Shown here: piece by piece, positions 51,393 to 62,402 of the stretch
How the letters are laid out: every line of letters begins with the position of its first letter
How positions within the stretch are numbered: position 1 is the stretch's first letter
NCBI GenBank assembly: GCA_030141605.1
Contig: JAQGDQ010000118.1
Coordinates: 186,001-250,000, forward strand
From: Tubiluchus corallicola
Lineage: Eukaryota; Priapulida; Priapulimorpha; Priapulimorphida; Tubiluchidae
Reading direction: 5' to 3'
Length of the DNA stretch: 64,000 nucleotides
Made by a program: the position numbers and the translations under genes
Notes under the pieces: generated by a model
Database searches by the model: none
Told to the model about the DNA's origin: nothing
Seen by the model: only the letters and a program-made list of their open reading frames with translations

Positions 51393-51837
51393 TACAATTC
51401 GACTCAAGGCAAGATAGAATCCAACACTGAACAGTATGGCCCACTAATAAAGTCAAATAGCTGTAGCGGTACTGCACCTTAACTTGTCATCAAAAAAGAC
51501 CCACTTAGACGAGACTCAATGAAATTCACAGCGGTGTCTTAGAATTGTTCAAATGTGTATACATGCACCCTTAGCAAAAAAAATTAAGCAGAGATAGTAA
51601 GTATGGTAGAAACATTAGGAGGTCGCCTATGCATTTACTAACTAGGCCTGTTATTGCTTAACTATGTAGGCAAGTGCTACATGGCTTTTCTGGGAAAAAG
51701 GAACACAATAAAATACACACAAAGACATAAGAATGTGTACTCATAATTTCAAGGACATGCACATGTTAAGAGCAGCTCATGCACATTAAATTGCAAACGG
51801 ATAAAAAAATAAAATAATTTAACAAAGGTATCCTTAC

Positions 51838-51873
51838 CATATAACCTTTCCCAGAACTTGGCCTTGAACTACA
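51838..51873 (-). CDS. AUTS2-like: AUTS2-like gene, mini-exon B (12 codons)
   Basis: This is a 36-nt internal exon on the minus strand, phase 0-0, encoding CSSRPSSGKGYM. The acceptor is attttgtttcatttcag and the donor is TATATG|gtaagg. It lies about 5.4 kb downstream of exon A. It corresponds residue for residue, without gaps, to the 12-residue stretch of vertebrate AUTS2 that I recall as [12 protein letters not shown], which directly follows SSRERLSD. The shared features are Ser-rich composition, G-x-G-Y and a bulky hydrophobic last residue. Because it is 36 nt and phase 0-0, skipping it would not disturb the frame, so it is a natural candidate for alternative (perhaps neural) splicing. It is far too short for a standard ORF finder. 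Taken alone it would be weak; its value comes from flanking splice sites of the right phase and from collinearity with exons A and C. Confidence 0.78.
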
Positions 51874-53468
51874 CTGAAATGAAACAAAATAAAAGAAATT
51901 AATTAAAATTTCTACGCAGGCATGTCATGCTTGGCAACTAAAATGACAATGCAGAGCTAAAATTATTAAGCAAATAAAACTGGAACGACAAATTATAAAT
52001 GCAAAAACGTCAGCTAAAAAGGTAAAGTATTTAAGCGAAATCAGTACCCGCACCAGTTCAGTGTTATACCGTCATTATGCGTGTCAATGAAATCCGCACT
52101 TTATATTAAGAACATTTATGTTAAGAACATTTATAAAATATACATTATTTTATAAATGATGTTAGTTCTTAGGCCAGCTTATATTTTGAAGTGGCAAAAT
52201 TAGAACACGTAAGTTTACATTGGGCAAAATTCACATTACTTAGATCAAAAATACGATAAAATAAAAAAAAAACAATAAAATATATACAAAGTGTAGATTT
52301 ATCAAAATTAGGAGAGATCGCTGAACTAATGTAATGATGTTTTATAAGGATCTGTTAAATTTGCAATATTTTAACAAGCAAGTTTCGGCTAGTTTCTAAC
52401 TAAAAACTGATATTTCAATTGATTTTATTAATGAAATTCATAATAGCCGATGGAGATTTCGAAATTCTTGAGAAGTGGTTAGGTCTACTGATATCTTATA
52501 TCAGAATAAATTTAAATTTATTAGGTGGCACGAGTTCATGTATGCACGGCAAACATAGCTAGACTATTCCGCATTATGACGAGACGTGACAAATTTAAAG
52601 CAGAAAGACATTACATCGTTTTTCAATTTGCGTCTCAACTTGTGACATTGAATTTAACCTCTACGTTTTACACAACTGATTTCATCGCCTCTCCGAGGAA
52701 GAGAAATCTTTCGATGATTGATTAAAAACCAGCTGACAACAAATCATGCTCGAATTCTGGTTTTAACATAATTTACAATTCAGTTACATGCTGGCCATTC
52801 TGTGCATGTGTGTGAGGAATGCTGTGATATAAACACATGTAAATAAGTGAGAGATGACTGTACTGCAAAATTTATGTTACAGGAACACTGTCCCTGGAAT
52901 GTCATTAGTGTGCCCTCCTTACTTAATAACAGCTGCTTATGTTGTTCACACACAAACTAATTGTAACCTTTGGCATGCCATTGACAACAATATATTTATT
53001 TTATACAAAATTCTTAATTTTGACAATAAAATGAAACTAGTAAACATGCAAATAACTTTATAAAGACAAAATTTATAAAACATGATTGAAGAAAAAAACA
53101 GAGGAAACACGATAGTGTTCTGTATAAAATTATATAATGTATCATTTTTATTACTATTTCATTGTTATGAAGTTCCTTGTACTTGATTTAGCTGAAAATT
53201 GGCCATTTTATTTGTCATTTTCACTTAGTCTCAGCATAAAACTGTTACTTGGCAAAATTACGAGTCTGCTGCGGCACCTGGTGTGAAATGTGATAAATTT
53301 TTCGGTATTAACGCACGACTTTGCAAATGATGCAATTATTACAAGATTGTTAGTGCGGCTTCTGCTAAATAGTGCCCTCTGACAAATACCGCTGAATAAT
53401 GTGGAATGTAATAGGTAGCATAACATTAAAATTGTCCAAACAAGAGAAATATATTCTCAAATTTCCAG

Positions 53469-53552
53469 CTATCCACAACACCACAATTTCGAAATTTCTA
53501 ACTGAAGATGGCGCCAGCTGTTCAATATTCCAGTATTATCATCACTCATCAA
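53469..53552 (+). CDS. Possible further exon of the interleaved plus-strand gene
   Basis: This candidate exon would enter in phase 1, as exon 3 at 47,238 requires. The acceptor is atatattctcaaatttccag (moderate) and the donor is CATCAAC|gtaaga (good). In that phase it is open for its whole length and reads AIHNTTISKFLTEDG and onward, then exits in phase 2. It also contains aagATGGCGCC, so it could instead be a separate 5' exon starting MAPAVQYSS. A second strong donor, GACAG|gtaagtg, follows at 53,588. No family match is seen, and other phase-compatible short stretches exist in the 47-53 kb interval, so this is only a candidate. Confidence 0.22.
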
Positions 53553-53767
53553 CGTAAGACAGAAAGCACGCGTTTTGAACGACAGACAGGTAAGTGTCAC
53601 GACGGTAAAATGCTACTATGGTAAAAACAAAGACAAAAAACGAGCGAAAACCTTTTGAACTGCAAGTCAGTTTGTTCCAATGGTAGTGTGAAGTGCTGCT
53701 ATAAGTACAGCCCAATCCGCAGTTCAAAAGGAAGACTACCGCGTGTTACTACTACAATCAGTGTACT

Positions 53768-53771
53768 GAGA

Positions 53772-53848
<77 letters not shown>

Positions 53849-53885
53849 AGGGAGAGGGAGAGGGAGAGGGGGGAAGAGAGAAACG
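53768..53885. repeat. (GA)n plus G-rich microsatellite
   Basis: About 33 GA units, then G11 (53,838-53,848), then ggagaggg units. It is a purine-only strand of more than 100 nt that could form H-DNA or G-quadruplex-like structure. The Arg/Glu-repeat ORFs across it are artefacts. Confidence 0.95.
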
Positions 53886-54769
53886 GTGAGAACGAGAGGA
53901 AAAGAATGAATAAGTCGATTGAAGAAAAAATGAGGAAACACTAAGAAAATGGGAAAGTAAAGAGATGGGGAGTGTACAAAAAGCGGCAAAACAGCCAGTT
54001 ATTTTAATTTACCTAGATGTTTGTTTAACTGCCTGAATTAGTCACAGCATTATCTCAGTTTATACATAGGCAGATTATATCACGCTCTTATTATATTGCT
54101 GCTCTCTGAAATACCGATATTTTATCGGGACATCAACTTATCAATCATTTAACTTGTTAATATTGAAACGAGGCACTCATGTAAATGTAGCCAAAGTAGT
54201 TGTAGTGGGACTTAGTCAGCTTAAGTGGGCTGTGAATTAATGGTTATTTAAACACGTCAGGTGCGTGATCTAACTCAATAATTTCGATGTTCCAAAACGA
54301 GGTTCGGTCAGTTCTCTCAAAACATGGCCCGGTCAAATACGCACCAACTTATAAAGGAGGCAAACAAAAATACTGAGACTTAAAATAGTGATATCTGTGT
54401 GATAGGAAAGCAAAATAATTATTCAGCTTTATGCCATCTATCGAATAACATGAAAAAAAATATTAATCTAATCAAATGACAAAATGAATAGGCCTACAAC
54501 TAACGTTTTTAAATTCACTGGACTGACTGGAGTAGTAAACAGTAATATTCAGTAACGAACTAAAAATTAGATTTATAATATTTATACTGTATAACAAAAA
54601 CTGATGTAAAGTTCATTATGATTTATGACGTCACTTAATATATTGGGTTGTGTTTAGGTTTATTTTGCTACAGTAAGTTATGTAGTGTTCAATATGTTTA
54701 TTGATAGGCAGTATTGCTATATCTATTAAATTACTATAAATTTACAACAACTTAAATCAGGGACGTTAC

Positions 54770-54910
54770 CGAAACGAAAATTTCGTGCCGATAATTGCAC
54801 TTTCGGTTCAGTTTCTTTTTCGTCAAAAATGACTAAGTTTGACTCTTTCGACAATTTTCGGTAGATTTTTCTGAGGTTTTAGTAGTATTTATCCAATTTA
54901 CCAGTTCTTA
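54770..54910. repeat. Dispersed repeat, copy 2
   Basis: The segment ggttcagtttctttttcgtc ... gaggttttagtagtatttatcca matches the 34,990-35,115 copy in the same orientation with scattered differences and small indels. Confidence 0.6.
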
Positions 54911-55924
54911 GATGAAAAGATTCCTGTATGCCAACTTTCTTACGTATTTTAATTATGACACTTCAAGATTCATAGATGTTATGTAAGTCTAGTTTTACGG
55001 TTTCTTCATGACATTTACAACACTAGAAACTTCTTAAACACAGTGCTTTGCATGTGTCTTTGACACTCACTACAAAAGCGATTCAACTAACAGATGCACA
55101 TTCAAAAACTAGCAAGTGTGCTAATTTGCAAAGGTACACCACTGTTGTGTTAGTTAAAGACTGAAATGGCAAGAGCTGAAAATTCGTTTTGAGATGTCCT
55201 TAGCTAACATTATAAAAGGCACGTGGGTTTCAGTTAGGTATCCTAAAATGTGCACATTTGAATCCGGATTGGATAGTATATAATGACTTAAGATATTAAT
55301 GAGATGAAGTCGTCCTAATGGTAAATGTATTTTATTTTACTGTTAAAGAAATCAAAGCTCGATGAGTTGTCATTGGAATTCCATTAACAATATGATTTCT
55401 GTAGTTATGTTTAGACCAGTGATGTTTACCAGAATCACAAGCGCGTAAAAACTTAATTTTTAGCAGAAACTACATTCTTACTACGTTGTTGTATTTTGTT
55501 CCTGATGGTGTGGGTGAGACACCAACTTGCACGACACCAAATATTAGCAGAATACAAAACACCACAAATCATCCCGCAAAAATCTTAAAAATACCTTTAA
55601 CCTAATATCTGGCCATCTAGATATTCTGACAGATTCCATAATAATGCCAAATTTCAGTTACATTTAGCAGTGTTGAACTTATATGGTAGAAACTGACTGA
55701 ACAACAGCAGTAGCATCAATAGCACCAAACAGAGAATTTCTCATGACCATAAAGTGTTTTTTATGGCACAGTAGAAAATGCACATATAACGTGTAGTGAC
55801 TTAGGTCTAGAACACATCTAAATTATACCAGGTATCTTTACTTTGTAACTGATTAAAGACTTTGAAGCGTTAACAAATATTATAAAAACTGCTGACAGAT
55901 TGGCTAGGAGATGTGACAACTCCA

Positions 55925-56382
55925 AATTTTTTTAGGTGTATTTGCCTTGCTATGAAAAAATCATTTGAGTGTTCTACCTCAAAGTGGCATGCTTGTATTT
56001 TATTTGATTTCATATCTACCTTAGTGAAAGACTTATTGCAGTTTGAGAACACTAGCTTCTCTGTGAAAAATTACTTTTTATGGTATCTCATGGTATCTAA
56101 AGTGTATGTGAAAACCCAATAAGTTTTCAGTGTACAAGCTTCGTGGTGCAATGCCAATTTATGCAGCTGTGTTAGCATCACCGGTTTTAAGAGCACCTGC
56201 GTCACCATGAAATCACTATTTGAATATCTCAGGACATCAGCCTCGTTGCAAAAAGTCAAATTCTGAGTGTACCCGTCTCACTTTGAAAAAGTACATTGTT
56301 AATGCACCTGCTTCACTGTGAAGTGTCGGAGAAACCCTTTTGGATGTAAATTTTGGATTGCAAAACAGAACTTTTTTATGCA

Positions 56383-56447
<65 letters not shown>

Positions 56448-56490
56448 ACGCGCGCCAAGCGATTTTTAATGTACCAGCTTTTCTGCCAAT
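55925..56490. repeat. Cryptic degenerate ~40-bp tandem repeat array
   Basis: Copies of a motif close to tgagtgcacctgcttcactg followed by tgaaaa recur near 55,927, 55,964, 56,008, 56,041, 56,126, 56,183, 56,258 and 56,297, and again at 56,464 after a (TA)n insertion. Spacing is roughly 35-45 bp or a multiple. Identity is low, so this is an old minisatellite. Short overlapping ORFs on both strands here are by-products of the repeat. Confidence 0.55.
56389..56444. repeat. (TA)n microsatellite
   Basis: Uninterrupted TA dinucleotides, about 28 units, lying inside the cryptic ~40-bp repeat array. Confidence 0.97.
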
Positions 56491-57293
56491 GGGTATGAAC
56501 TGCAGCATCACTTGTGATGGAAGAGCCGCTTACTCAATTTCATGTCACAATGTATCTTAAACAAAATGATGAATGACTACAGTGCTAAGCTGCATTTTTT
56601 TACAACCACGTGGGTTCCTGAGCACAAAACAAAGTACGGACTGTCCAATTTTTTATTGCTTTATGGCAATACCTTAAAGGAAACGGCAAGCATTCTGCAT
56701 AATTAGGCTTATTTCAATGTTTGCGAAAAATGTTGTAGAAGGATTTAGTAATAAAAATGTGATAAGTGCTTCGTGCAAATAGTAAAATCGCGGATCATTT
56801 CATGCTTGGACGCTCCTATTTTGAACTCCCATTCTTCCACCAATGACGTTGTAAACAAACTGAAGAAAAGGCACGCTTTGTCAAAATGTAAAATGTGCTG
56901 TCAAAAGTATTATAAATTTTTACAAAAAAACAGACAGCTAATTTTGTGACATGGCGTGTTCACATGTTCACTAAGTGACCTGCACAAGTTTGAATTAGTT
57001 TAAGCAACGCACACTTACGGAAAGTCACGAAGTCCACCAGTTACGTCATAACTTTTAAGTGAATGGCGACTACCACTGCGCTTGAAGATTTTTATAAAGT
57101 GGTAGTATAAATTAACTTTATGCTTTATAGAGAGTTTTTTGCAAATTTCTTTGTTACGTGTTTTTTCCTTCAAACAAAACACTTGGCCCTTGAATTCTTT
57201 ACGTGGGTCATTTGTCTCGAGTTGGATCTTAATTTATATATCTATATGTACAGGTAATGTACGCCTAACTAGAAAAAAGAACCATGAACTTAC

Positions 57294-57455
57294 GTCTGAG
57301 AGAGGGTCCCGGGAGCTTACCCGTAGTGGTCCATTTAACACAGGTGTGGAAGCTGGCCGCGTATTCTCATCATTGTGGCCGAATTCACTGCTAGCTGACG
57401 GTGTACTACCATCACTGTTATTGTTATTGTTGTTGATCATATTGGCACTGTTGGT
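57294..57455 (-). CDS. AUTS2-like: AUTS2-like gene, coding exon A (54 codons, internal)
   Basis: This is an internal coding exon read on the minus strand. The acceptor is ttttgtgtgtttcag just above 57,455, and the donor is GAC|gtaagt at 57,294/57,293. The exon is 162 nt, phase 0 at both ends, and open throughout. The peptide starts TNSANMI, has a run of six Asn from an AAC/AAT trinucleotide repeat, then a Ser/Thr/Pro-rich acidic stretch (SDGSTPSASSEFGHNDENTR), and ends LRVSSRDPLSD. The last eight residues SSRDPLSD match the SSRERLSD that I recall in vertebrate AUTS2 upstream of its DSDSD acidic segment, and the next two exons continue the match. Vertebrate AUTS2 is a nuclear non-canonical PRC1 component and also has cytoplasmic roles in neuronal development. 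This piece belongs to the disordered N-terminal third, so it shows no fold or catalytic residue. Splice structure is seen directly; the family name rests on short similarity and is an inference. Confidence 0.8.
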
Positions 57456-59799
57456 CTGAAACACACAAAAACAATGCTACAGAAATTTATATTTACACAA
57501 TATTCATAATATGCCACCAAAATTGATAAAATTGGTTGCACAGAGACTAGAATGCCACAATATGCAACACATGTAATTTCCAAACACACTGTTTGTGATA
57601 TACTAAAATTACTAATTAAGACACAAGGAGTAGTTAAATGACTTAATGTTGGTCAACAATTCAATCATTTTATCAGTTACAATAATAGTTGATATTAATA
57701 ACATTAATGACCAAATGCTGACTTGTTATGAACACCCTTTGATGTTATATCATCATACTGTGTATAGACAATGATTTTCCATACTAGCAAATGTTTATAA
57801 ATGAGAGTACTATACTTATGCCCCAATTTGCTGAAGTAACTTAACTAACTCTACATTTGCTGGAAGACTATCAGTAAATTCAAAGTGTCATACATGACAT
57901 GGACACTCAGTAATACACTGCTAAGTTTCCCAGATTTTACTGTACGTTGGGGCAATAAAAATTTGATGATGCTACAGGAGTTGAAAAAACGAACTTTTCA
58001 CAACATGCAAGGAAAAATCAATACATTAACACTAACAAAGAATATCATTAAAAATAATGCCTATGGGTATAAAGCTGTTCTTACAGCCACTAACAATCAG
58101 TGTAAGCTAGAGAAATGTCGCGCTAGTGTCTTTGGTAAAATTTCTTTTGTCGTCACCATCTGGATTGTATATAATTATAACGGTGCTATTTTTGTAATTC
58201 CAATATTAATAAATGATTTAAATAGGCTGTCAGTCAACTAATCATTCAGTTTCAAATATAAAATTTCACATTGCACATATACAATGCACTCTTACAATGT
58301 TTCACACTGGCACTTTCTTTAACTGTAAAGTAATAATGTTCGCAAATCAATAATTCCAGCAGTTTCCGAACATTGCTCCAACAAATGGAAAAAGATTTCC
58401 AATAATTTGTTCTAAAAAAGAACGTAATTCATTTAGTGTACACAGTAGCTGAATTACATTTACGATAGATTATTACGTATCATCTCATCCAATAAAGAGC
58501 AATATTACTGCAATAAGCAATTAAAAGTGAATATTCTCATGAAAGACCACAGAATACACGAATCAGAAAATGTTTTATTCTACGAGTAGCTGAAATTAAA
58601 CAAGCCTAAGAGACTGTAACACATTTTTCCGAAGATTCACCGTCTGGGCAGTTTTTTAGACTAACCTTCAGATAATTATTCTCTTGAAACACAGAGCACT
58701 TCTCTCGCAATTTCTTATTAGTCTTTTAAACCTTAACACTTACATCACAATTAAGACCAAATTATGCATTTGCTATAAATTCATAATATAGATAAATGAA
58801 ATTTTTATTAACTAGTTAAAGTCTTACGTATTTTCTATTCCTGAATATTAGCAATTGAGTTACCTACAACTAATATTACGACAATTATAAAAATACTGAA
58901 AATGAAAACAAATGTTGCAGAAACCGTTCAAACAGCTGTTAAATACAGTAGAATTTCTCCACGTAAAGAACAATTAGTTAGTTACTTAAAGTTTCACGTT
59001 GTTCAAGTTTTGTAATTTCTAATCAATTATGACCAAAGTTAGGAGAAATCTGAAATTTCGAGCAACTTAATTCAGCTTTTTACGATCTTGCATCGCAATC
59101 AGGAGATTGCATTACTGTCATTTACTGTATTATTAGTATAAATGCTCACTTATTTAGTCGTTTATACAAACATGCCAATTGGCTAGACATTTTAAGTGTT
59201 TTGATCAAATACTTCAGTGAATAAATAAGTATGTGTTTAACAAAAACAAAAAAAATCACAATGGCCAAGCATGAGAAGTACTGCTTGTCGATCAATTACC
59301 CTTAGGCTTATTAATACTAGGCAGGTAGCAGATTACCATTATTCAGGTACTAGGCATGTATCAGCTAGGCGTACAGGTAGGGAATTCGTGCTAATTAAGT
59401 CTGGGGAGTATAGAGCTGTTATGAAGGTCATTCAAAGATGGTAGAATCAATGATGTAAAGACCAATATCAGGGCCAATAAGAGGTTTCAGAGCAGGACGC
59501 AGTATGTGTCGTTTAAAAAAACAAGATATTTGTTCGAATGCGATTGCTGAGCGCCGGGCAAGTGAAAGTGTACGTATATATACTAAACATGTGAAGTTTA
59601 TGAAATTTAACATTACTCAACAGATCTGGAAAGATCTAAGAGCTCACACATCACTTACAAAGTTTTCTCTGAATGACAACTACATGTATAATTTACTCAG
59701 ACCAACTTCTTAGATTCTAAATGACGTTTGGCCTTGCGATTAGCGCCTCTGTGATTTAAGAAAAAGGCAACTACGTACACTAGACAAATCAACTCGTAG

Positions 59800-60600
59800 A
59801 TCCCATATGAGGCCTACGCGTTCCCCGTTTAGCCTGCAGTCTCAGAAATCATATCTAATGCTAAATTGCAAGTTGACACACATTTGACTACGCTGCAATC
59901 ATAGGGCAATGAAAATAGCTTTCTTTTACACTTGTTATAACTTTCAGTTCTTTAGTAATATAGGCATTGTAATTTCACCACAGTGGTATACTATAGACAC
60001 TAAGTCTTGCGCAATAAGTTTTAAGCTATTGTATCCTTAACATCTTTACTACAAAATGTAACATTTCTAACAAGAATGATTGCTCTTGCTGCAAGAAGAC
60101 ATTTTTGTCTCGTAATATCCTCATTATCAGTGGCCAAATTTGTTATAATATGTCTTAGATATTTATCCGAAAATACAGGTTTCCGAAACACAACTATTTC
60201 AATAAATGTCAGCAAAAGGTATCGATGTCATATTTTGCGGAGTAATAGTTAGTAGAATTGTCTTTGGGAGTTCAAGATGACGTCATACTTCTTAGCAAAC
60301 ATTTGATATGTATCTAACAACGTAGTCATTGACCTTACTGCATTAGAAATCAAACAAATATCATCAGTGAAAGAAAGGTGATTCATAAACAAACCACTAA
60401 TCGGACAACCGGCGTGAGCATTGTATAAATTAAAGTTCAAGTCACTAAAATAGAAATTGAATAGCTACGGATATAAAATTCCTCCCTGCCTTTACACTTT
60501 TACCAACATAAAAATTGCTTGAAGTTTACCCCACCGAATGCAAAGACTTCGATTAATATAAAAATATGCCAGCAGTCTGACAATAATTTTTAGCAAATTT
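59800..60600 (-). mobile_element. Degraded non-LTR retrotransposon (LINE) reverse-transcriptase relic
   Basis: On the minus strand, conserved blocks of a non-LTR reverse transcriptase appear in order, broken by stops and frame shifts. First is RQGGILYP (stop) LFNFYFSDL at about 60,440-60,503 (usual form RQGGILSP-LFN-Y-DDL). Next is MNHLSFTDDICLIS, with the catalytic YADD replaced by FTDD at 60,360-60,371. Then come KYLRHIITN and DITRQ near 60,130-60,164, and after a frame shift LKTYCARLSVYSIPLW at about 59,985-60,030. Weaker similarity continues toward 59,800 and up to 60,600. The order and spacing are those of many marine-invertebrate LINEs. The element is inactive: stops, frame shifts, and no endonuclease domain in view. 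Confidence 0.85.
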
Positions 60601-61390
60601 TAAGGGAACGCACAGTGATAAGACTACTAATCTATTAAAATTAAAATCAAGATGAAGTGATCTTGGCATGCACTACGGATGTGCCAAGTTTAATTGCTTT
60701 TGCCTCAACTGCCTTTTATAATGTGAAACATTCAACACGCACTGTAAAAACTTCGAGGTCAAAAATTCAAGGTCAAAGGTAACATAGTGAACCTTCCCCC
60801 AATAGTACTAAGCACTCAATTTGATTTACTTAGGCCAGCGGCCTAGAAGAGATAATCTTTTGTTAGAGTACAAAACACTAAGTAACAGTACAGAATAATT
60901 TACTACATCAAAGTACTGCTGAAACAATAGAGAAGCTATCATATCCCCAAAGTTCAGTGCGAAAGTCCGCGCGTCTCGCGGAGCCTGCAGTCTTGACTTC
61001 TTGAGGGGCGTGGTTGGAGCGTGACCTTGAAAAGCCTGGGATTAACTTTTTTCGAATGGTATGGAAATGGGAAATTCACGGGACCTCAATCTCGTCAAAC
61101 ACATTAGAACTATCTTGAAAGACAGAGTGGATGCTAAAATGAGCCATTGAACACATTCAACAGATAAACTTGCGAGACATTTACAAGATACGTTAGAGGA
61201 TCTTTATTTTTCGAGTCACAGTTCCAATCATACGCTCAAAACTGCAGACTGGCAGAGACGTCTACGTTTCCACATCAAATTTTGAGTACTCGCACTATTA
61301 TATGAGCAACACTTCGATGTAATACGGTGTTTTGTATTAGTATCTGATGTCTTTGTTCCAGCAAAAGTTTATACACTACCTTGTATACAA

Positions 61391-61612
61391 CACCTAAAGC
61401 AAGATCTGAGCAATCAGAACGAATTTGAACACCTAAAGTAAGATATGAGCAATCAGAATGAAGTTCAACACCAAAAGATCCGGGCAGTCAGATTGAAGTT
61501 GAACACCTAAAGTAAGATCCGAGTAATCAGAATTCAACACCTAAAGTGAGATACCAGCAATCAGATTGAAATTGAACACCTAAAGTAAAGTTCGAGCAAT
61601 CATTCAATGTGA
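61391..61612. repeat. Minisatellite, about six units of 34-39 bp
   Basis: Units start at 61,391, 61,430, 61,469, 61,504, 61,538 and 61,577 with a shared core cacctaaagtaagat, then gagcaatcagaatgaa. Unit lengths are 39, 39, 35, 34 and 39 bp. Units are imperfect and the repeats are adjacent, with no unique spacers. Confidence 0.9.
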
Positions 61613-62074
61613 AATCGAAGTTCAGCTGTGTCGTAGTGCTTTTTTTCGCTAATCACGGGTGGCAAATGTCAATTTTAAAATTTTGAAAAATACGAGAAAC
61701 GTTTCTAGAATTTTGATAAATTGCTACTGTACGATAGGGAAAATAGCGTGTCACTTATATACCCTTCTCAACACTCATGTTTGTTTTTCTACAATTTATT
61801 CATATCTATATGTATAATTTTACTGAATGTCAAACAAACTGAAATCAAATTAGTACTACTACACGTGCGACAAATTCTACTAGATAGGCCCTTAAAGTTT
61901 TAAAGGAAACATGCAAAACGTTTAGGCGGATTTCTTACACGTGGCAGTCCATTTTAAAGGACAACTACAAATTCTAGTAAAAAAACAACCCAGAACCCCA
62001 GATACATTCATAATAACAATAGATATAGTTATACTCGGATTTATACAAATAGAATAACTACAGGTAAACACCGA

Positions 62075-62402
62075 TTTTTACCGGAAATTGTTTATACGGC
62101 TAAAAAAATCACTAGAAAATAATAAACTAATATATATATATATATATATTAGTGACTATATTATTGACTGATATATTATATCATATCATATCATATCATA
62201 TCATATCATATCATATCATATCATATCATATCATATCATATCATATCATATCATATCATATCATATCATATCATATCATATATCATATCATATCATATTA
62301 TATTATATCAATATATATATATATATAATGATCAAATATATGTAGTGGTTTATTATTTTCTAGTATTATTTTTTAACCTGTATGAACAATTTCCGGTAAA
62401 AA
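62075..62402. mobile_element. Fold-back/MITE-like element with a (TCATA)n core
   Basis: Inverted arms at 62,075-62,127 and 62,348-62,402 are near identical: ttttaccggaaattgttnat at the outer ends and ctagaaaataataaac at the inner ends, with a few mismatches. Between them are (TA)n tracts and a long TCATA pentamer array. No coding capacity. It resembles non-autonomous invertebrate elements that carry a tandem array between inverted arms; the family is not identified. Confidence 0.65.
62177..62300. repeat. (TCATA)n pentanucleotide satellite
   Basis: Twenty perfect TCATA units at 62,181-62,280 plus a few shifted units (tatcatatcatatcatat) at the right edge. It is the loop of the fold-back element at 62,075-62,402. 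Confidence 0.95.

Larger units (their letters stand above)
45943..51837 (-). other. AUTS2-like intron between mini-exons B and C
   Basis: This intron is bounded by the donor of exon B and the acceptor of exon C. It holds the third exon of the plus-strand gene (47,094-47,238), three CpG/TAAT-rich candidate regulatory blocks (46.1-46.9, 48.4-48.9 and 49.8-50.2 kb), a polypyrimidine tract (50.48-50.60 kb) and a 41-bp tandem duplication (51,311-51,392). The remainder, including 47.3-48.4 and 50.6-51.3 kb, is plain AT-rich sequence in which I see nothing else. Confidence 0.7.
51874..57293 (-). other. AUTS2-like intron between exons A and B
   Basis: This intron is about 5.4 kb. It contains a GA/G-rich microsatellite (53.77-53.88 kb), one copy of a dispersed repeat (54.8 kb), a cryptic ~40-bp repeat array interrupted by (TA)n (55.9-56.5 kb), and a 13-bp inverted repeat (ccttttgaactgc at about 53,650 and its complement at about 53,720). 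A plus-strand open stretch at 52,525-52,725 has no compatible splice phase. I see nothing else. Confidence 0.7.

Noticed and set aside
52525-52725. 66-codon plus-strand open stretch ending in a stop, possible last exon
   Set aside because: It is open only for a phase-0 entry, while exon 3 of the plus-strand gene exits in phase 1; no intermediate exon was found.
53655-53989. Arg-Glu and Ser-Leu repeat ORFs
   Set aside because: Simple translation of the (GA)n microsatellite.
57885-58241. 118-codon plus-strand ORF
   Set aside because: AT-rich composition, no similarity recognised, no splice sites in frame; it lies in the intron upstream of exon A.
61391-61612. CRISPR-like array
   Set aside because: Units are directly adjacent with no unique spacers, and the genome is eukaryotic; it is a minisatellite.
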